Notes: a model not told the origin generated them from the sequence alone. Counted from the first letter of the stretch, positions 23,700-36,415 are shown. The stretch: 64,000 nt of DNA from Pseudisothecium myosuroides (GCA_951799445.1 OX637295.1:14012001-14076000); one strand, 5' to 3'. Numbers and translations are program-made.

Positions 23700-24381
23700 T
23701 TGTATTCAGAGCTAACTGCGCAATCAATAATGGATTTCTCAATGATGCCTGTCGACGATGGGGTTGTCAATAGTCCACCTCAACGAAGAAAGCAAGCTCA
23801 CCCTGTGAGCTCGCCTTCTTCGTTCAAATGTTGTCCACTATCAAACTGTCTACGGGATTATTCAAGTGGGAATGGAGTGAAACAAAGGAAGCTCTATGAC
23901 AACAAAATGGCTATAAGGCCTGCCATTCAGGTAACGGGCTGGATTCCTTGTAGTTGGTAATCCACCCAATACTTGTCACTGTGTGTTTTATGTTTTTAAA
24001 TGTTTGTGTAAGGTTTGATTTCATTTGTTTTTTCAGGGTGACCACGTAGGCGATAAGTCTATTGGCTTTTGTGTCACGGATTCTCAAGATTCAAAATCTC
24101 CTAAATTCAATGGGACTGAGGAAACTGTGTTACGTAATGTTCTTTGACGTAATTTGCCTAAGTGCAATTCAATAGGGGTACAATGGTGTGAACAAAAGCC
24201 CCGTGAAGATAATCTTGTATTGGAGCGTCCAAGCCATCGTCCGTGGGACGCTTGGGAGTTGAGGTCCTTGAGGAAACAAAGACGAGAGGCATTGAGTCAA
24301 AGATCGGCTAAATTTATTGGATACAGTCGAGGACTTGAGATATTTGAGGCCATGAAAAGGATGGAAATGTTTCAGTCATAG
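23700..24381 (+). pseudogene. Unrecognised spliced gene fragment
   Basis: One exon ends at 23930 (…RPAIQ, GTAACG donor) and joins in phase to an exon at 24037 (TTTTTTCAG acceptor) encoding GDHVGDKSIGFCVTDSQDSK. A TGA at about 24145-24147 interrupts the second exon. The frame then continues with a basic stretch (WELRSLRKQRREALSQRSAK) to a TAG at 24379. The upstream start is unclear. It may be the 3' part of the FCP1-like locus or a separate gene. No family is recognised. Confidence 0.4.
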
Positions 24382-25111
24382 GAATTGTAAACAGGATAGG
24401 GTAGCTCTCTTACAAGGAATGTAAATGTGGATAGGGTTGAAGACTATTATAGACTAGAGAAGGTGCCACGGTGTTATAAGTGTGAATTTGTAAAGAAAGT
24501 ACCACAGTGTTTGAAGGATTAAATGAACTGCAAAGTGTAGGTAGCAACTATTTCTACAGCGAATATGAACTCAAGACTAGAATTTAGAAAATTCTAGAAT
24601 CAAACTATGTCATTCTTCTTCACAAATACTCTTATAGACTATAGTTCCCATACTCTGGTGTGTAAGAGTACTTGTCAAGGAGAGTGATATAGCTTGTTTC
24701 TATAGTTTTCTAAGTTCCGATCTTGACTTCATATCCACTGTGGAATTAGTTGCTACGTATAGCTTGCAATGAATTTCATCCTTCAAATACTGAGGTATCT
24801 TTTTTACAAACATTTATTTTCAACAACGTATCATTTTCTTTGTAAAGGTGTGTACGTATCTAGCAGAAGAGCAGTTAACTACTAGTAATGCAACAGTATT
24901 GGAGCTTAGTTGCTTTCACAAAGTCACATATCAATGTGATTGTACATTCAGTGATATATACATTCAATGATTACTTTCATGAAGTTGCAGTGTATTTTGT
25001 AAGTGCTACGTGGTATGTAGGAATTTTGCTACTATATGCATGCTTTCTCTATCAGTCCATTGCAAGTTCTGTATTTATAGAGATCAGATTCTCTTCAAAT
25101 TATAATTTGTA
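24382..25111. other. Intergenic, nothing recognised
   Basis: AT-rich sequence, probably 3' flank of the preceding fragment. No convincing coding or repeat structure was seen. Confidence 0.5.
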
Positions 25112-27793
25112 GTGTTCCCTATACTCCCATTTCCCTGGAAAACTCCCATTTTAATGAATATGATGTTATGCCACTTTGGGGGCCTTTAGTGTGAGTCTTT
25201 GTGGTACTTAGAACTAATGGAAAAGTGTCCTTTTGTGCTTCCATTCCTTTCTTTTGGATGTCGTGACAGTGGCGGCTTGTCTGGATAACTTGAGAGAACT
25301 CACCCACCTAGGGAAACCCTCTCTCCCATTGTGTTATAGAATTCCAGAGCAGCGAAGCTTTGAACCTCCCAAGTATCCCAAGTCTTAGATTGCGTGTTGA
25401 AATCGTGGCAACGGCGGAGCTTTGGCTCTAGGAGTTGTGGGTATTAATCTTATATTTGGTGTTAAAATCAAATACCTGGCGAAGTTTTGATCCTCCCTAG
25501 TTATTCATTCCAAAGTTCAGTTTCCAAGATGCGCTTGGAACTATCCGAAGTTTAGTATCCAAGAAACTGGACCCGGTAGAAACCCTTGTCCAACAAAGTA
25601 TCACAAAGACCCAAAGAAGTGACTCTATTTTTCCTTGTTGATTCTTTGTTTTGGTGGGGAGTATTTGGCCGGGCCAAACCACCCAACTGCAGCTACAGTT
25701 TGCAGCCCCAGCACCGGGCATCAACCCCAGCGTCAGGCCCCAGTCGGGCATCAACCCGAGCCGGGCAACCCCAGCAAGGCCGAGCAACCCAACAGCTAAG
25801 CAAACCCAAAGCTGAGCAATCCACAACCTGCACCCAAAGCCGGGTGATCCACTGCCTGGGCGATCGAGCAGCCGGGTGACCCTGTAGCTTGGACGACCCA
25901 GCAATCCGGGCGACCCAGCTCACAAATTTTTGTCCTTTTGGGGGAGGGTTATCTCTCCCTAAAAATCAAGGGCACAATATCCACATAAATTCCTCTCCAA
26001 ACTAGTTGCTTAGGGGAAGGAGTAGTTAGGCTAGAATACAAGAATAGGAAAAATCAGGATAGGGATTAGAAGAGAATAGAATAAGCAAAGTGGGAAGGCC
26101 ATAGAGGAGGTTAATCAAGTTAGAAGGAGCTATTAAGGGGAAGAGAAGAGTAGAGTTAGGAGCAAAACATCCTTCCACACCTGCATACTCACGTACGCTC
26201 AATCAAAACTCTCCACAAACACTCACTCCACACATTCTAAGAGCAAAAAACAAGCATGCGAATGACAACCAAAGAGAGGATTTTAGTAGGGAAGAAGATG
26301 AATCGGACTTAGATTACCGAAAATCCTACAAAAGGTTGTGGGCCACCAATTGCTCTTACGTAAGGAGAAAGGGGAAATGCGTCATCCAAATTATTGGAGT
26401 GGTTGGTAGACATTCAAAGCACGTAAGAGAATAGTGTAGAAAGGAAAGATAGAGGTAGAAGGAAAAGATAGGAATAGAACGGAGATAACTAAGGAAAGGC
26501 AAGCGATTTTTCCATAATACAATGGGGCTACATTTCCACGAAACCAAGGATAAAATGGCACACGAGGGGAACCTAAGCAACCTAATTCGCGATCTCCACT
26601 ACGAGGTGGGTCACTAAACTCCCTCCTTGCATTTTTTAAAGTTCTCAAACCAGCAGTTACTAGGGAGGCCGAGAGTTAGAGAAGGCAAGAGGCAAAGTCA
26701 GGTTAGAATTGAATTAAGAATCTTAAAGTAGAGTTCTAGAGGTTTCCAAAAACCTAAAACACATCAAAATCCGAGTCAAAACAAAGAAGTTATGAGTGAA
26801 TGAAGTTAGGGAGTCATGTTGGATGAAACTTAACAAATTTCATCCAAGGGGAACAAGAAATAGGATTTGAAAAGAGGAAGTTATTAGGAACCCAAACGTG
26901 GATTTAAAAGTTAGTTTTAAAATTAGGAGCAGCCATAATCCACGGATGAAGTTTGAAGGACCGAGTAGCGGTCAAACTTCATCCATGGATAGCTTTTGCT
27001 AGGGAGCACCAAATCTCGGGTAACTGGTCATAGTAGAAAGTTAAAATTAGGTTTTACGAGGAACAAGATTTAAAACTTCTAAAATTAGTAATTTACCAAG
27101 CATAATTAAGCCCCTTAGGTAAAACAAGAAAGTGGATTAGGAACTTTTAGGATTAAGTTTAGGTTAAGTATAGATTTAAAACCTCTTAGAACAACCTTAT
27201 GGTAACCCAAAACTAAACCCAGATTCAGGAAATACCTAAACCCAAAGCATTTAAGGAGGGATGAAGTCAGGATCAAGTGATGGATGAACCCTGGAGGATT
27301 TCATCCATTTGAGTCAAGACTTGGGAATTGAGTTAAACTTAGGGAGTCAGGCGCATAGCCCAAATTTCAAGTCAAATTGGAATTAGGAGTCCATAGAAAA
27401 GAATGGATGAAGTTTGAAGAACCAAGTAGCGGTCAAACTTCATCCGTCCATAACTTTCTCTAGGAGAGTCCAAATCAAACAAGCTTTACACTTTTAGAAA
27501 TGGCATGAGGTAATCTTTCACTTAGGATAGATAAATCTAGACTGATATTACCTCCTCTCCTAAACCCCCAAGCCCTCTTAGGTTTGACTCAGACTTAGCA
27601 GTTATAGTAATTCCGATTAGGGTTTTGTTTCCATTATCCGAATTAGTAAATCTTAGGAGTATAGAAAAGATCCATTGTTTGGAAGGCACAATGGATTGGC
27701 GCTAGACACCTATAGATTGAATTTAAACGGTTATTTACAGAGAGCCTAGTTGTGCTCGTTTATTTACCAAGGGTGGATAAATAAGCATTCACA
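25112..27793 (-). mobile_element. Truncated LTR of the same family (LTR 4)
   Basis: The right end (…GGATAAATAAGCATTCACA) is the inverse of the LTR 2 start and matches it over at least 150 bases. GGCGAAGCTTTGAA-type motifs recur at about 25347, 25418 and 25480, and GGATGAAGTTT hairpins near 26944 and 27405. The block equivalent to the last ~1.1 kb of LTR 2 (in LTR orientation) is absent, so it is truncated at about 25112. That boundary is approximate, and no target duplication can be recovered. Confidence 0.75.
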
Positions 27794-29708
27794 CATGTTT
27801 GCTTGTTTTTTCCCGCAATTTGTTCCAATGAGTTCATCTCAAAATTCCCCACACCCGTCCCCTTTCAGCAAAGTCCAAATTCTTTGTCAAACAGTGGCTA
27901 TGAATGAAAAAGTGAAAATTTGGACCCAAAAGTGGGCGACTAGACCTTAATGGGTTAATACGGCCAGTTTAGATAAATGTAGCTACAATCATCCAAAAAC
28001 ATTTGGATTGCCTAATTTACTTTGATAACATTTTATATATATTATTACTTATTGATTTTAATATATTACTTATTGGATTGCCTAACTATCATTGCACTTT
28101 TATTAATTATTAGGCAAAAATTTGTCCAAGATGCTAGGTTACTACAGTAAAATTGATTCATTTCATTTGGATTAGTATTGTGAAAATTATCTGCTTTTCT
28201 AGGCAGGCATAGCATCTTCTATGAAAAATAAAATATTGGATTCACTTTTAAAGTTATTTTTCACAATTTTCACAAGGTTTAGTTTGCTTGTTAAAACAAT
28301 TATACCATCTAAATTAGTATACTTTAAGTCCTTCCTAATACTATTATTAATTTAATTTTCCTACAATCTAGTACGTGCTTCTACTTAATAATTTTTTGAA
28401 GAATGGAAACTAAGTTTTTCTATTGGAATTAAAAACAAAATTAGATCAATTTTTCAACATAATTTTTTTAATTCAAAATTTATAGTGCATTTTTTTTAAA
28501 ATTAAGCGGATTCAAAGCCTTATAATCAAGTGTAACAAGGTGCAAAAAACCTTATTTTCTTCACTTTATATCCAAACATCTTAAAATACACTTGGTCAAA
28601 CTTTCCAAAATTTCTTCTACACATTTTCATGCAAGTCTAGAAGAAGATTATATGGTTGAATATTCATTTTAAAAATCAAATGTTTAGAAATTTTGCTCTT
28701 TGCATTAAAAGTGGTAGTTTTGAGTGTTTTTTGACAAAAAATTGGTTCTAGGATTTTAAAGGTTAAAGACATAAATTTGTGACATTACATAGTAATTTCC
28801 ACATCATACCATTTCATCTATAAATTAAAACCTTCAGTTGAGCGTCATAAAACATAAAAAAATGGTAGCGCTAAAATTTAGAAAGAAACACAATAGTTTG
28901 CAAATTGTAATATTTTCAACTATAAATTTAAAACTCTAATTGGGTGTCATTGAATTAGTAGCATTGGAGCCCTAGTTATAGTTTTTTAAAATATAAAATA
29001 ATAAAAAAAATGCAACTACGGGTGAAGGAACACACAAATTGTTTGAAAACACAAAAAAATAGCTCTTTAACTCTTGAAGGTCAAATTTATTTTTAATATT
29101 ATATTTTATTAAAATAATACAATTGTAGGTGAAGGCACGCACAAATTATTTTAAGTAATAATTGTGGATGCATTCATGAGCCTTCATTTCAAGGCTTCAA
29201 ATTGGGTAACGGCATCATGATTCTATTGATTCTATAACCATGCTATGATTTTATTTTAGTACGTTAGTTGTGGCTTCATTTCATAGTTTTATTCATGTGG
29301 CCTCAAACTTACTCAAAGTTTATACCATCAGAGTATGCATAAGTAAACAATGAACAATTCTATGACCTACTAGCCTAAATGCAATGCTTGGCAAGCCATG
29401 TTCATTGCAGATGTGAGTCTAGTAGGTTGACACATTCAAAAAATTTCCAATCCATTTTTTGTGAAGATTCTCCCAAAATCAAGCCTCAAGGGTCTGGTTT
29501 GTCATCTAAGGACTAAGACCAAAGTTACCAATAACAATGTACAAAAATTTACATCTAAATGCTTCAAAATGGTAACAATTTGAGGTAAGATAAAAGATCT
29601 TGTAATAGTTGGACAATCCACACCCATTGAACAATAGTTTGCCAAAATACTAAAAAATTGTATCATTGTATGGAATATGCACATAATACATAAGAAAATG
29701 AAACACAA
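27794..29708. other. AT-rich intergenic DNA, probable old repeat
   Basis: No gene is supported. Phrases such as ACACTTGGTCAAA near 28590 recur near 58486 in the CACTA-like element, so part of this region is probably an old relative of that family. TTAATGGGTTAA at about 27948 resembles a piggyBac end, but no partner was found. Confidence 0.5.
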
Positions 29709-29712
29709 TTAA

Positions 29713-29725
29713 CCCTTTAGCGTGT
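29713..29725 (+). repeat. piggyBac left terminal inverted repeat
   Basis: CCCTTTAGCGTGT directly follows TTAA and pairs with CCCCTTAGCGGGT at 37907-37919, with two mismatches in 13. Confidence 0.85.
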
Positions 29726-30932
29726 AGACTCATGCGGAGACTTGCAAGTAGTGCCAGAACTACAAAATCTTCCAAGCTCAGTCCTGTGCATAGTATCGAT
29801 GGCGGAGAAAGTCCATCCATTTGATCTTCACAGGCTCAGTCACAGCAGTGCACCAGAAATATAAATCACCACATGTATCCATCTGATCTCAAGATTATGA
29901 GGTTTGACCACTCGGAAGAGTGTGTTGACTGCTCCGGGCAGGCTCTCGCTTTTGCACGGAACCTGAATTTCATCAATGAAGAATGCACCAGAAAATTACA
30001 AGAAAATATGGAAGGCAAAGAGCTTGCAGTCCAGCACACGAAGCGACTCATAATTCAAATGAACAGTCTTTTGTTTGGAAATTACACGGCTCGCAATGCG
30101 AGGCTACCAAAGACAAAACAGAAGAGGAACTCAGGCGGGTAGCTCGTACCTCCCTTGTGCACATGACCGGACCAAAAAACGGGAATGCCAAACGCTCTGA
30201 CCGAGTGACCACCTTCGAATTTTTGTGCTGCCCGTCACTAATGAGACAACATAGCTGATGTCAATTGCGCTACAAAAGACAAAAGCATTCGGCATATAAT
30301 AATGCACCACATCAGGACATAGACATGCAGACGAATGTGGACGTCGGCACCGACAAGGTATGACGGCCGCTTCTACTCCGCCCTCGTCTCCACGAAGACG
30401 TTCCATGCTCACCATCCAAATTACGAGGGTGTGCACACATGAAGTGACTGCGACGTTCAAGTTCTAAGCAACTTTCAAAGCTTGAAGAAAAAAAATTTAT
30501 ACACTTCAAAATTGATCACTTTATTTTATGGAAACTGTACATGGTGACCTCTTTCTGCGATTGCGATCATGAGGACATGTGCATCACGTCTACAAAACGC
30601 GACCGCTCCTCTCACCTACGGCTCTACTTCGTGGCATCCACTGATGTACAGGAACGTACACTAGTTTATCAAAAACGTACTGTACACAAGAAAAGGAATA
30701 GCTTTTTCAGTCGCTGCCTACACCGTATTTATATACAACTCCGTTGTTTTGACATATAACTCCGCTATGTAAGTGTGAATGACTGAAACGAAAACTTGCA
30801 AGTACTGACGGTTACACAAGTTCCGGAACTGGTAACAACCGCCTCCATGCTCTATACAAGTACGTGCTGTACATGGGATGTCAACTACCTCAAAGGAAAT
30901 GTTGGTTCAATGGCAACATCTCACACAACCTC

Positions 30933-33900
30933 TCACCTTCGCAACACAAAGTGACTCCGCTGGAAACAGTCACCAAGGTGCAAGAATACTCCTCCGCTCT
31001 GGGGACAGAGGAAATTGGTCCTTGTCGGCCCCATGTAGAAGCGGCATTTGCGTCGACGTGCACTCCGCACTAGTCCATGTACACCTGGGGAAGACAGTCT
31101 GAACTGTGACACAGATCCTCTTTGCAAAGCCCACGGACGGCTCAGTTCATCTACGAGCTGAAGCTGAAAGTGCAAATGTGACTACGGTCCCTTGCCCAAC
31201 TGCTCCGATGCCACTTGATGGAGAATGTAAGCATTCACTAGAGACATGTCAAGGAGATATAGAAAAATTTTGTGCCACCATTTATGACTACAAGTCTGAC
31301 ACGAATAAGATCCTCTCAAATGATCAGCAACGTCCACGCCGCGCATAAAATCAGAGTAAGCTCTACGAATCGGAGAAGTATTCAAGTCTCTAAGGATGCC
31401 ATTCACTCGCCTCGAGACTGTCGGCCATGGAGCAGAAGCCTTAGGAATGGGTGTGTAGTAAGAGGACATGAGAAGAACCGCCTTCCTGTCGACAAAAGCC
31501 ACGCATGAAATGGTGCGGCTATCATGCATTCGCCATTGAAGAGTCCCCTGCGGCTCCTTCGACAAGGCCTTGACGTCAACGAGCAACTTTGGTAAGCCCA
31601 ATCGGTTGCTCCTCACTGTCCCTACGCCAAACGTTCCAACACTTAGCAAGTCCACCAAAAGCTTCACAGACGTGAAGTAGTTATCCGTGCAGACGACATG
31701 TGATCTTCCTTGTAGACCTTCCATGAGTTGCATTACAACTTTGTGAAGAGCCTTCGCGTCCCCGGCCTCTGCTTCCCTAAATAGTGAGCCTGTGTAAATC
31801 TAGAAGTCGTATATGTACTTGTGCTGTGCATCCGCGAGGCACCACACTTTCACCCCCCACTTCGTGGGCTTTCTTGGCAAGTATTGGCGGACCGGACAAT
31901 TCTTGCCCTTGTAGGGTATCATGGTCTCATCAATCGTGACCTCACGATGGAGATTCCAGTTGGATTTGAAGCGGTTTCTCATCGCGCTCACGAGCCATCG
32001 CATTTTCCTGAGCCAGTCCAACTCGGCCTTCTCTTCAGGAACACCGAAGAAACGGTCGTCTACAATATGCAAATAGCACGTAATATCTTCATACTGGCGA
32101 CAGGTCATTATACTCGAGATGCTGGGGCAGTATAGAAAGTGGTTGCCCCTGTTCCAGTAACATTGGTGGTTGGGCAGTCGTTTGATGCCCATCATTAAGT
32201 TGACGGCGAAGAATGCCTTGAGTTCGATCTTGTCGAGCCGCCACCACTGGCCTCCGCCTAAAGGTAAATGTGTTCGAGGGTGCACCTGGCTTGCGTAACG
32301 GTTTGTTTCATCGCAAATGCTTTGCAAGGTGCTGTCTGACCAGAAATGGCCAAACAAAGCCGTCTTCGTTGACAAGCGTAAGATGTGGAACGTCGGCCCG
32401 CCGTTGGGTCCACTAAACGGTGCAGCTGCAAACGAGTAAGAGGAGTGTCGCATTGACCACGTCTCATCAGCGTACGCCCTTTTGAAAGCCCATTTTGCCG
32501 CAGCGGCTGACATCCTTCCACCCCGTCTTCTCGGCTGTTGAGGAGGCACGGCGAATCCTCCGCCTGGATCCATGTTCGCAGGACGCGCGAATGGTCTACC
32601 AGTTTGCACCTTGTAGACCCCCAAAGATTTGCCAGGTGTTTCCACGCTGCCGTGCGCCCGTTGCGGGAAGTTACTGTTGCGGAGGCCGTTGAAGACAGCA
32701 GTATCTATTGGCAGAGTAGCAGAACCGGATAGCGTGGACCCGCGCACAGCAGGTCCTCCGCTAGTCCTCGCAGGAGCAAGTTCGCCAGTGACCTGGACGG
32801 TGGCGATTGGTTCCGAGAGATGCGGTGGTCTCATACTGCACCCATGGTGTAGATGGTCAGAACTGCTACACGGGATTGCTGGTCGCCGGGGCATGGTCAC
32901 AGCGTCACCAGCATGCCATCCGCCAGACGTAGACGGCAAGGTCCTCTACTTTTCTGATGGAGTTCCCGCTTGAACTGGAATTTGAAATTCCACTGTACCG
33001 CGTGTTGGAAGGAGCGTGACGTTCAACTGGGCCAGGCAAGCATTAGAGAGCTTGACGTCGACACCTTCTAACGCACTGTCTGGGGTCGTCATTGGGACCG
33101 CGGTGCAAAGTGTGTTGGAAAGGCGAGCTTGCATGATGTCCCGGAAGATTTGGACGAAAGACGCTGTCAATGCTGGTGAACTCAACTCCTCCTGCACCGC
33201 AAGTGTTGTCGTGAAATTGTCTTCAAGAGCCGTGAGAGCAAGAGCACGGTGGGCAGGTGTGCTTCTTGTGTCGATGGAGGCCGACCTGAAAGTCGTAGGC
33301 TTTTGAGCGCTACATCCCTCTCCTGTAGCGTCACGCGCAAAGTGATCGAAGTCGCACCAGCTCTGCCAAGACTGATCTTCTACAACTTCACTACCATTCA
33401 GGTCGGCAGTGCACGTCATGGGGAAGCTCGAATCGTCAGCAGACAGTGAGTTTTGTCTTCCGTGCTCAAGGTCGAATGAAGACGCATAATCTTGCGCTCC
33501 CACGTCCTCGGACTTCTCACTGTTGTCAATGGGCACGTTCGTCTCTTCGCTTTTGCTGCAGAGCGGGACTGGTTGCACGTGGCCGCATGGAATGTGTATG
33601 TGCTTCCTGTCTTTGAGCATGACGACGTAGAGAAGTTGTCTAGTCGCACTGTCCACGTACGAGCGCATGGCGAGTTTGATAAGCGTGGAAGAGTTCTCCT
33701 TAGTGTATTCACGCCCTCCAAGTCCAGTGAGTACTACTGAGCACACTCGGACAGGAATCGGGAAGCCACTCATGTTCTGTTCTGGTGTGACAGCGCTGCT
33801 GCTTAGACGCAGCCAAGGCATCGCAAGAGGTGCAGCAACCTTCGCTTCCATTTGCTCCTGCGCTGGGACTCGCACCTCTGCAACACCAGTTGTCGATGTG

Positions 33901-34262
33901 CTTGTCAAGTGCCGATGTCTAGATGAGTCTCCGTCGAGGAGCCGAGCTTTCCCTCGCCTCCTCCTCTGCTCTTCAGAGTCCTCCTTGTTGGTCATTTCTT
34001 TTTGTTTTCGGGATGGCTGCAACTGTGTCTCTGATGATGTCGCATTACTGATTTGTTCAGTAGATCTACAGAACTGGCGCGTTCGATAAGGAGATGCCGG
34101 TGGCAACGCAAATCCGGTACACTTCTTAGTCATGTTGTTCAAGAACAGACCGCCTCCCACTTCAGGCCGACTACAAATGGTATTGTCGATGACAGAAGGA
34201 ACTCTACGAGGACGCGGCTCCAATGCAGGCTCGGCAGACGCATGGTGGAGAGCTAGCATCAA
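30933..34262 (-). pseudogene. piggyBac transposase with three in-frame TAGs
   Basis: One reading frame runs 1109 codons from 34262 to a TGA at 30933-30935. It is interrupted only by TAG at codons 439 (32946-32948), 821 (31800-31802) and 1027 (31182-31184). The N-terminal ~440 codons are low-complexity and unassigned. The DDE_Tnp_1_7 catalytic core is clear: VTIDETMIPYKG (Asp 778), KWGVKVWCLAD, CTDNYFTS (Asp 860) and MRGVDVADHL (Asp 977 and 980). After the third TAG the frame continues into a C-terminal Cys/His zinc-binding tail (RRKCRFYMGP, LGDCFQRSHFVL), as in active piggyBac enzymes. The transposase would cut and paste at TTAA. All lesions are single stops that a CAG codon could have given by C-to-T change, so the copy is either freshly inactivated or read through. 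Confidence 0.9.
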
Positions 34263-35937
34263 GCCACAAGAGCACCCGGAGAGCGTGGTTCACGTCGGCA
34301 GAGAATCCCAGCGGATGACCTTCAGGTACTCTTTCCTTCCAACCCAATATCCTTGCAGAGTAGTGTCGAAACAAGTACCTCAAGCCTCGAGGAGTATCGA
34401 TTCTTTTCACGCCTCTTTTGACGGATCATCTTAATAGCTACCGCCTGTCCAGGAGGTCGAGAATTTGACGAATCTAGGAGGCGTTCGCTCCAACAAATGT
34501 ACACCACTCCCGCACTGTATCTCGAATCTGTGGCACTGTCGACGGTTGGAAGTCAGTGGAGGGCAACACGACGGCCATGTCAAGATGACGGCATTCTACA
34601 GTGATGGCGCAGTCGTGCGCTAGGACCGTAGGAACTTACTCCGTCTACTAAAGATGCTCCTCAACGATGCTAACCTCTGTATCCACTACGGTAGCTTTTT
34701 TGACCTCAAATGTGAAAACTATACTTCTGCAGGAATGGACGTGCATAGAGCGGCAAAGATGCGGAATATTATGAGAGGAATGCGGTCGGGACTGATGAAG
34801 AGTACAAGGAGGATGAAGAGACGACAAGTTAGGGAGGGAAAGCATGCAGAAAAAAAATGAAGGCTGACAGAAGTGACAAGATAAAAGAACTGGAAAGTCT
34901 ACCACACATGAGAAGATTGTGAGTACTGCTCACTAGAAATACAGCTGAATACTGTAACTAACTGACTGGCGTGAATACTGCTCACTACTAACGTAGCTCA
35001 ATACTGCTACTTTCTGACGGACGTGAATACTGGCAATAGTGAAGACGTATGACTATCGGTATGACTCTAACAAGATGAAAAAGTTGATGTTACAAAGGAG
35101 GGTTCTCACAATACCTAAAAATTGCTTTTATGCTTAGGTTAGGAGTGCTAAGCAAGTTCTTAATTTCAATGTTCATGAATGCTAATTACGGCAAACGAAG
35201 TGTTCAGGAACCCCTGCAGATGTAGTGATAAATGATGACCATGTTAGGTGGTGTCTCAACATTTGATAAATAATTCCATGCTTGCTCCACATTGCCCACA
35301 TGTCACCTACGAAGAGGTGATGCTCATTTGCACATCTAGTATAGAATGCCCAAGGCGAAATAAGAAGTTTCACTTGACAGTCAAGTAGTGTATGGTACTG
35401 TGTACATATGGCCATCAGTTTTTCCTCATTGTGTGTGTACAAAGTAGAGAGCATGCTATTTTCCATTTTCTTCTTGTTTACATTGAAGAGTCAGTCGGTA
35501 CAATGCTGAATAGAGAATTCAAAAATTCACATGAGGCTCGGCGTAAGCGACAGGTGTGATTCCGTATTTCCTCGGCGGTTACTCCTGCTTTCCATCACTG
35601 TCGTACCTCAATAATTCTTGAATATCATAAGTGGACTGGCACAAAATTCTGGAACACTGTGACGTCAGCAGACGTACAGGTGGGGCACAAGAACTGCCTA
35701 CCCGCGCGGCCCCACAGAGAAGCCCGTTCATAAAGAAAAGTGATCGCACTGTTCTCGGGGCACACCAAAATTTCAGCATTTGTATGCACGTTCTCGCTCT
35801 CCCATTTATCAAAAAATATACAAGCTGTATTCAAGCCAGTTCTTCTCGTTTCCCAATTCCCAACTCGGCAACCACTATGCAGAAAAATAGGCGGATGAAA
35901 AGACTTTGTTACCTGCGAGATATACTTTGGGAAAAAA
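34263..35937. other. piggyBac 5' region, no gene recognised
   Basis: This lies between the transposase start and the nested insertion. Short open frames on both strands have no recognisable motif. It probably includes the transposase promoter and leader. Confidence 0.4.
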
Positions 35938-36348
35938 TAGGGGGCCCCAACAGTGATGTTGCAATACTGTTTCAATATAGTTGCAAACTGTTAACAGTCT
36001 AGTACTGTTGCAGTATTGAAACATTATTGAAAACTATATATATAAATCAATATTGCAACTTAACTAAAAGAATACTAATAATTAGTATACTATGCAGTAC
36101 TACAACAAAAACGTAAACTTATTACTTCAATGTTGCAAAAACTATGTTTTTTAAAGAATAAATAAAAAAATTAATTAATTAGTTTTTTAATTGAAAAGAA
36201 AAAGTTTTTTTCTTTAGCGCACCATGCAGACAAGGCCACCCGGGTGGTCAGCACCCACCAACTGGGCAGGGCCACCCAAGCAAGCCAACTGAACACCCAC
36301 CCCTGAACACCCGCCTCAATTGGACAGGGCATCCCGAGTAAGCACAAC

Positions 36349-36415
36349 CACCAAGCTTCGAACCCTGGACCCCATGGATGTGGTCCAAGGGTAGTTGCCA
36401 ATACACCACAATGAG
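36349..36415 (-). other. tRNA-like segment in the nested element
   Basis: On the minus strand TGGTGTATTGGCAAC resembles an A box and GGGTTCGAAGCTTGG a B box with a T-arm-like stem. It is a tRNA relic, not a complete tRNA. Confidence 0.5.

Noticed and set aside
25586..25923. ORFs over a Pro/Ala/Gln-type repeat in LTR 4
   Set aside because: Open on both strands because of a GC-rich short repeat (CCCAGC, GGGCGA). No family likeness.
18371..27793. A second gene-carrying 9.4-kb inverted-repeat transposon
   Set aside because: The 18371-22584 copy has its own AGCAG duplication within a single exon, so the gene was the target, not cargo.
32495..34434. Plus-strand open frames opposite the piggyBac transposase
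   Set aside because: They have no motifs and mirror the GC-richer coding strand. The minus frame has the DDE core.
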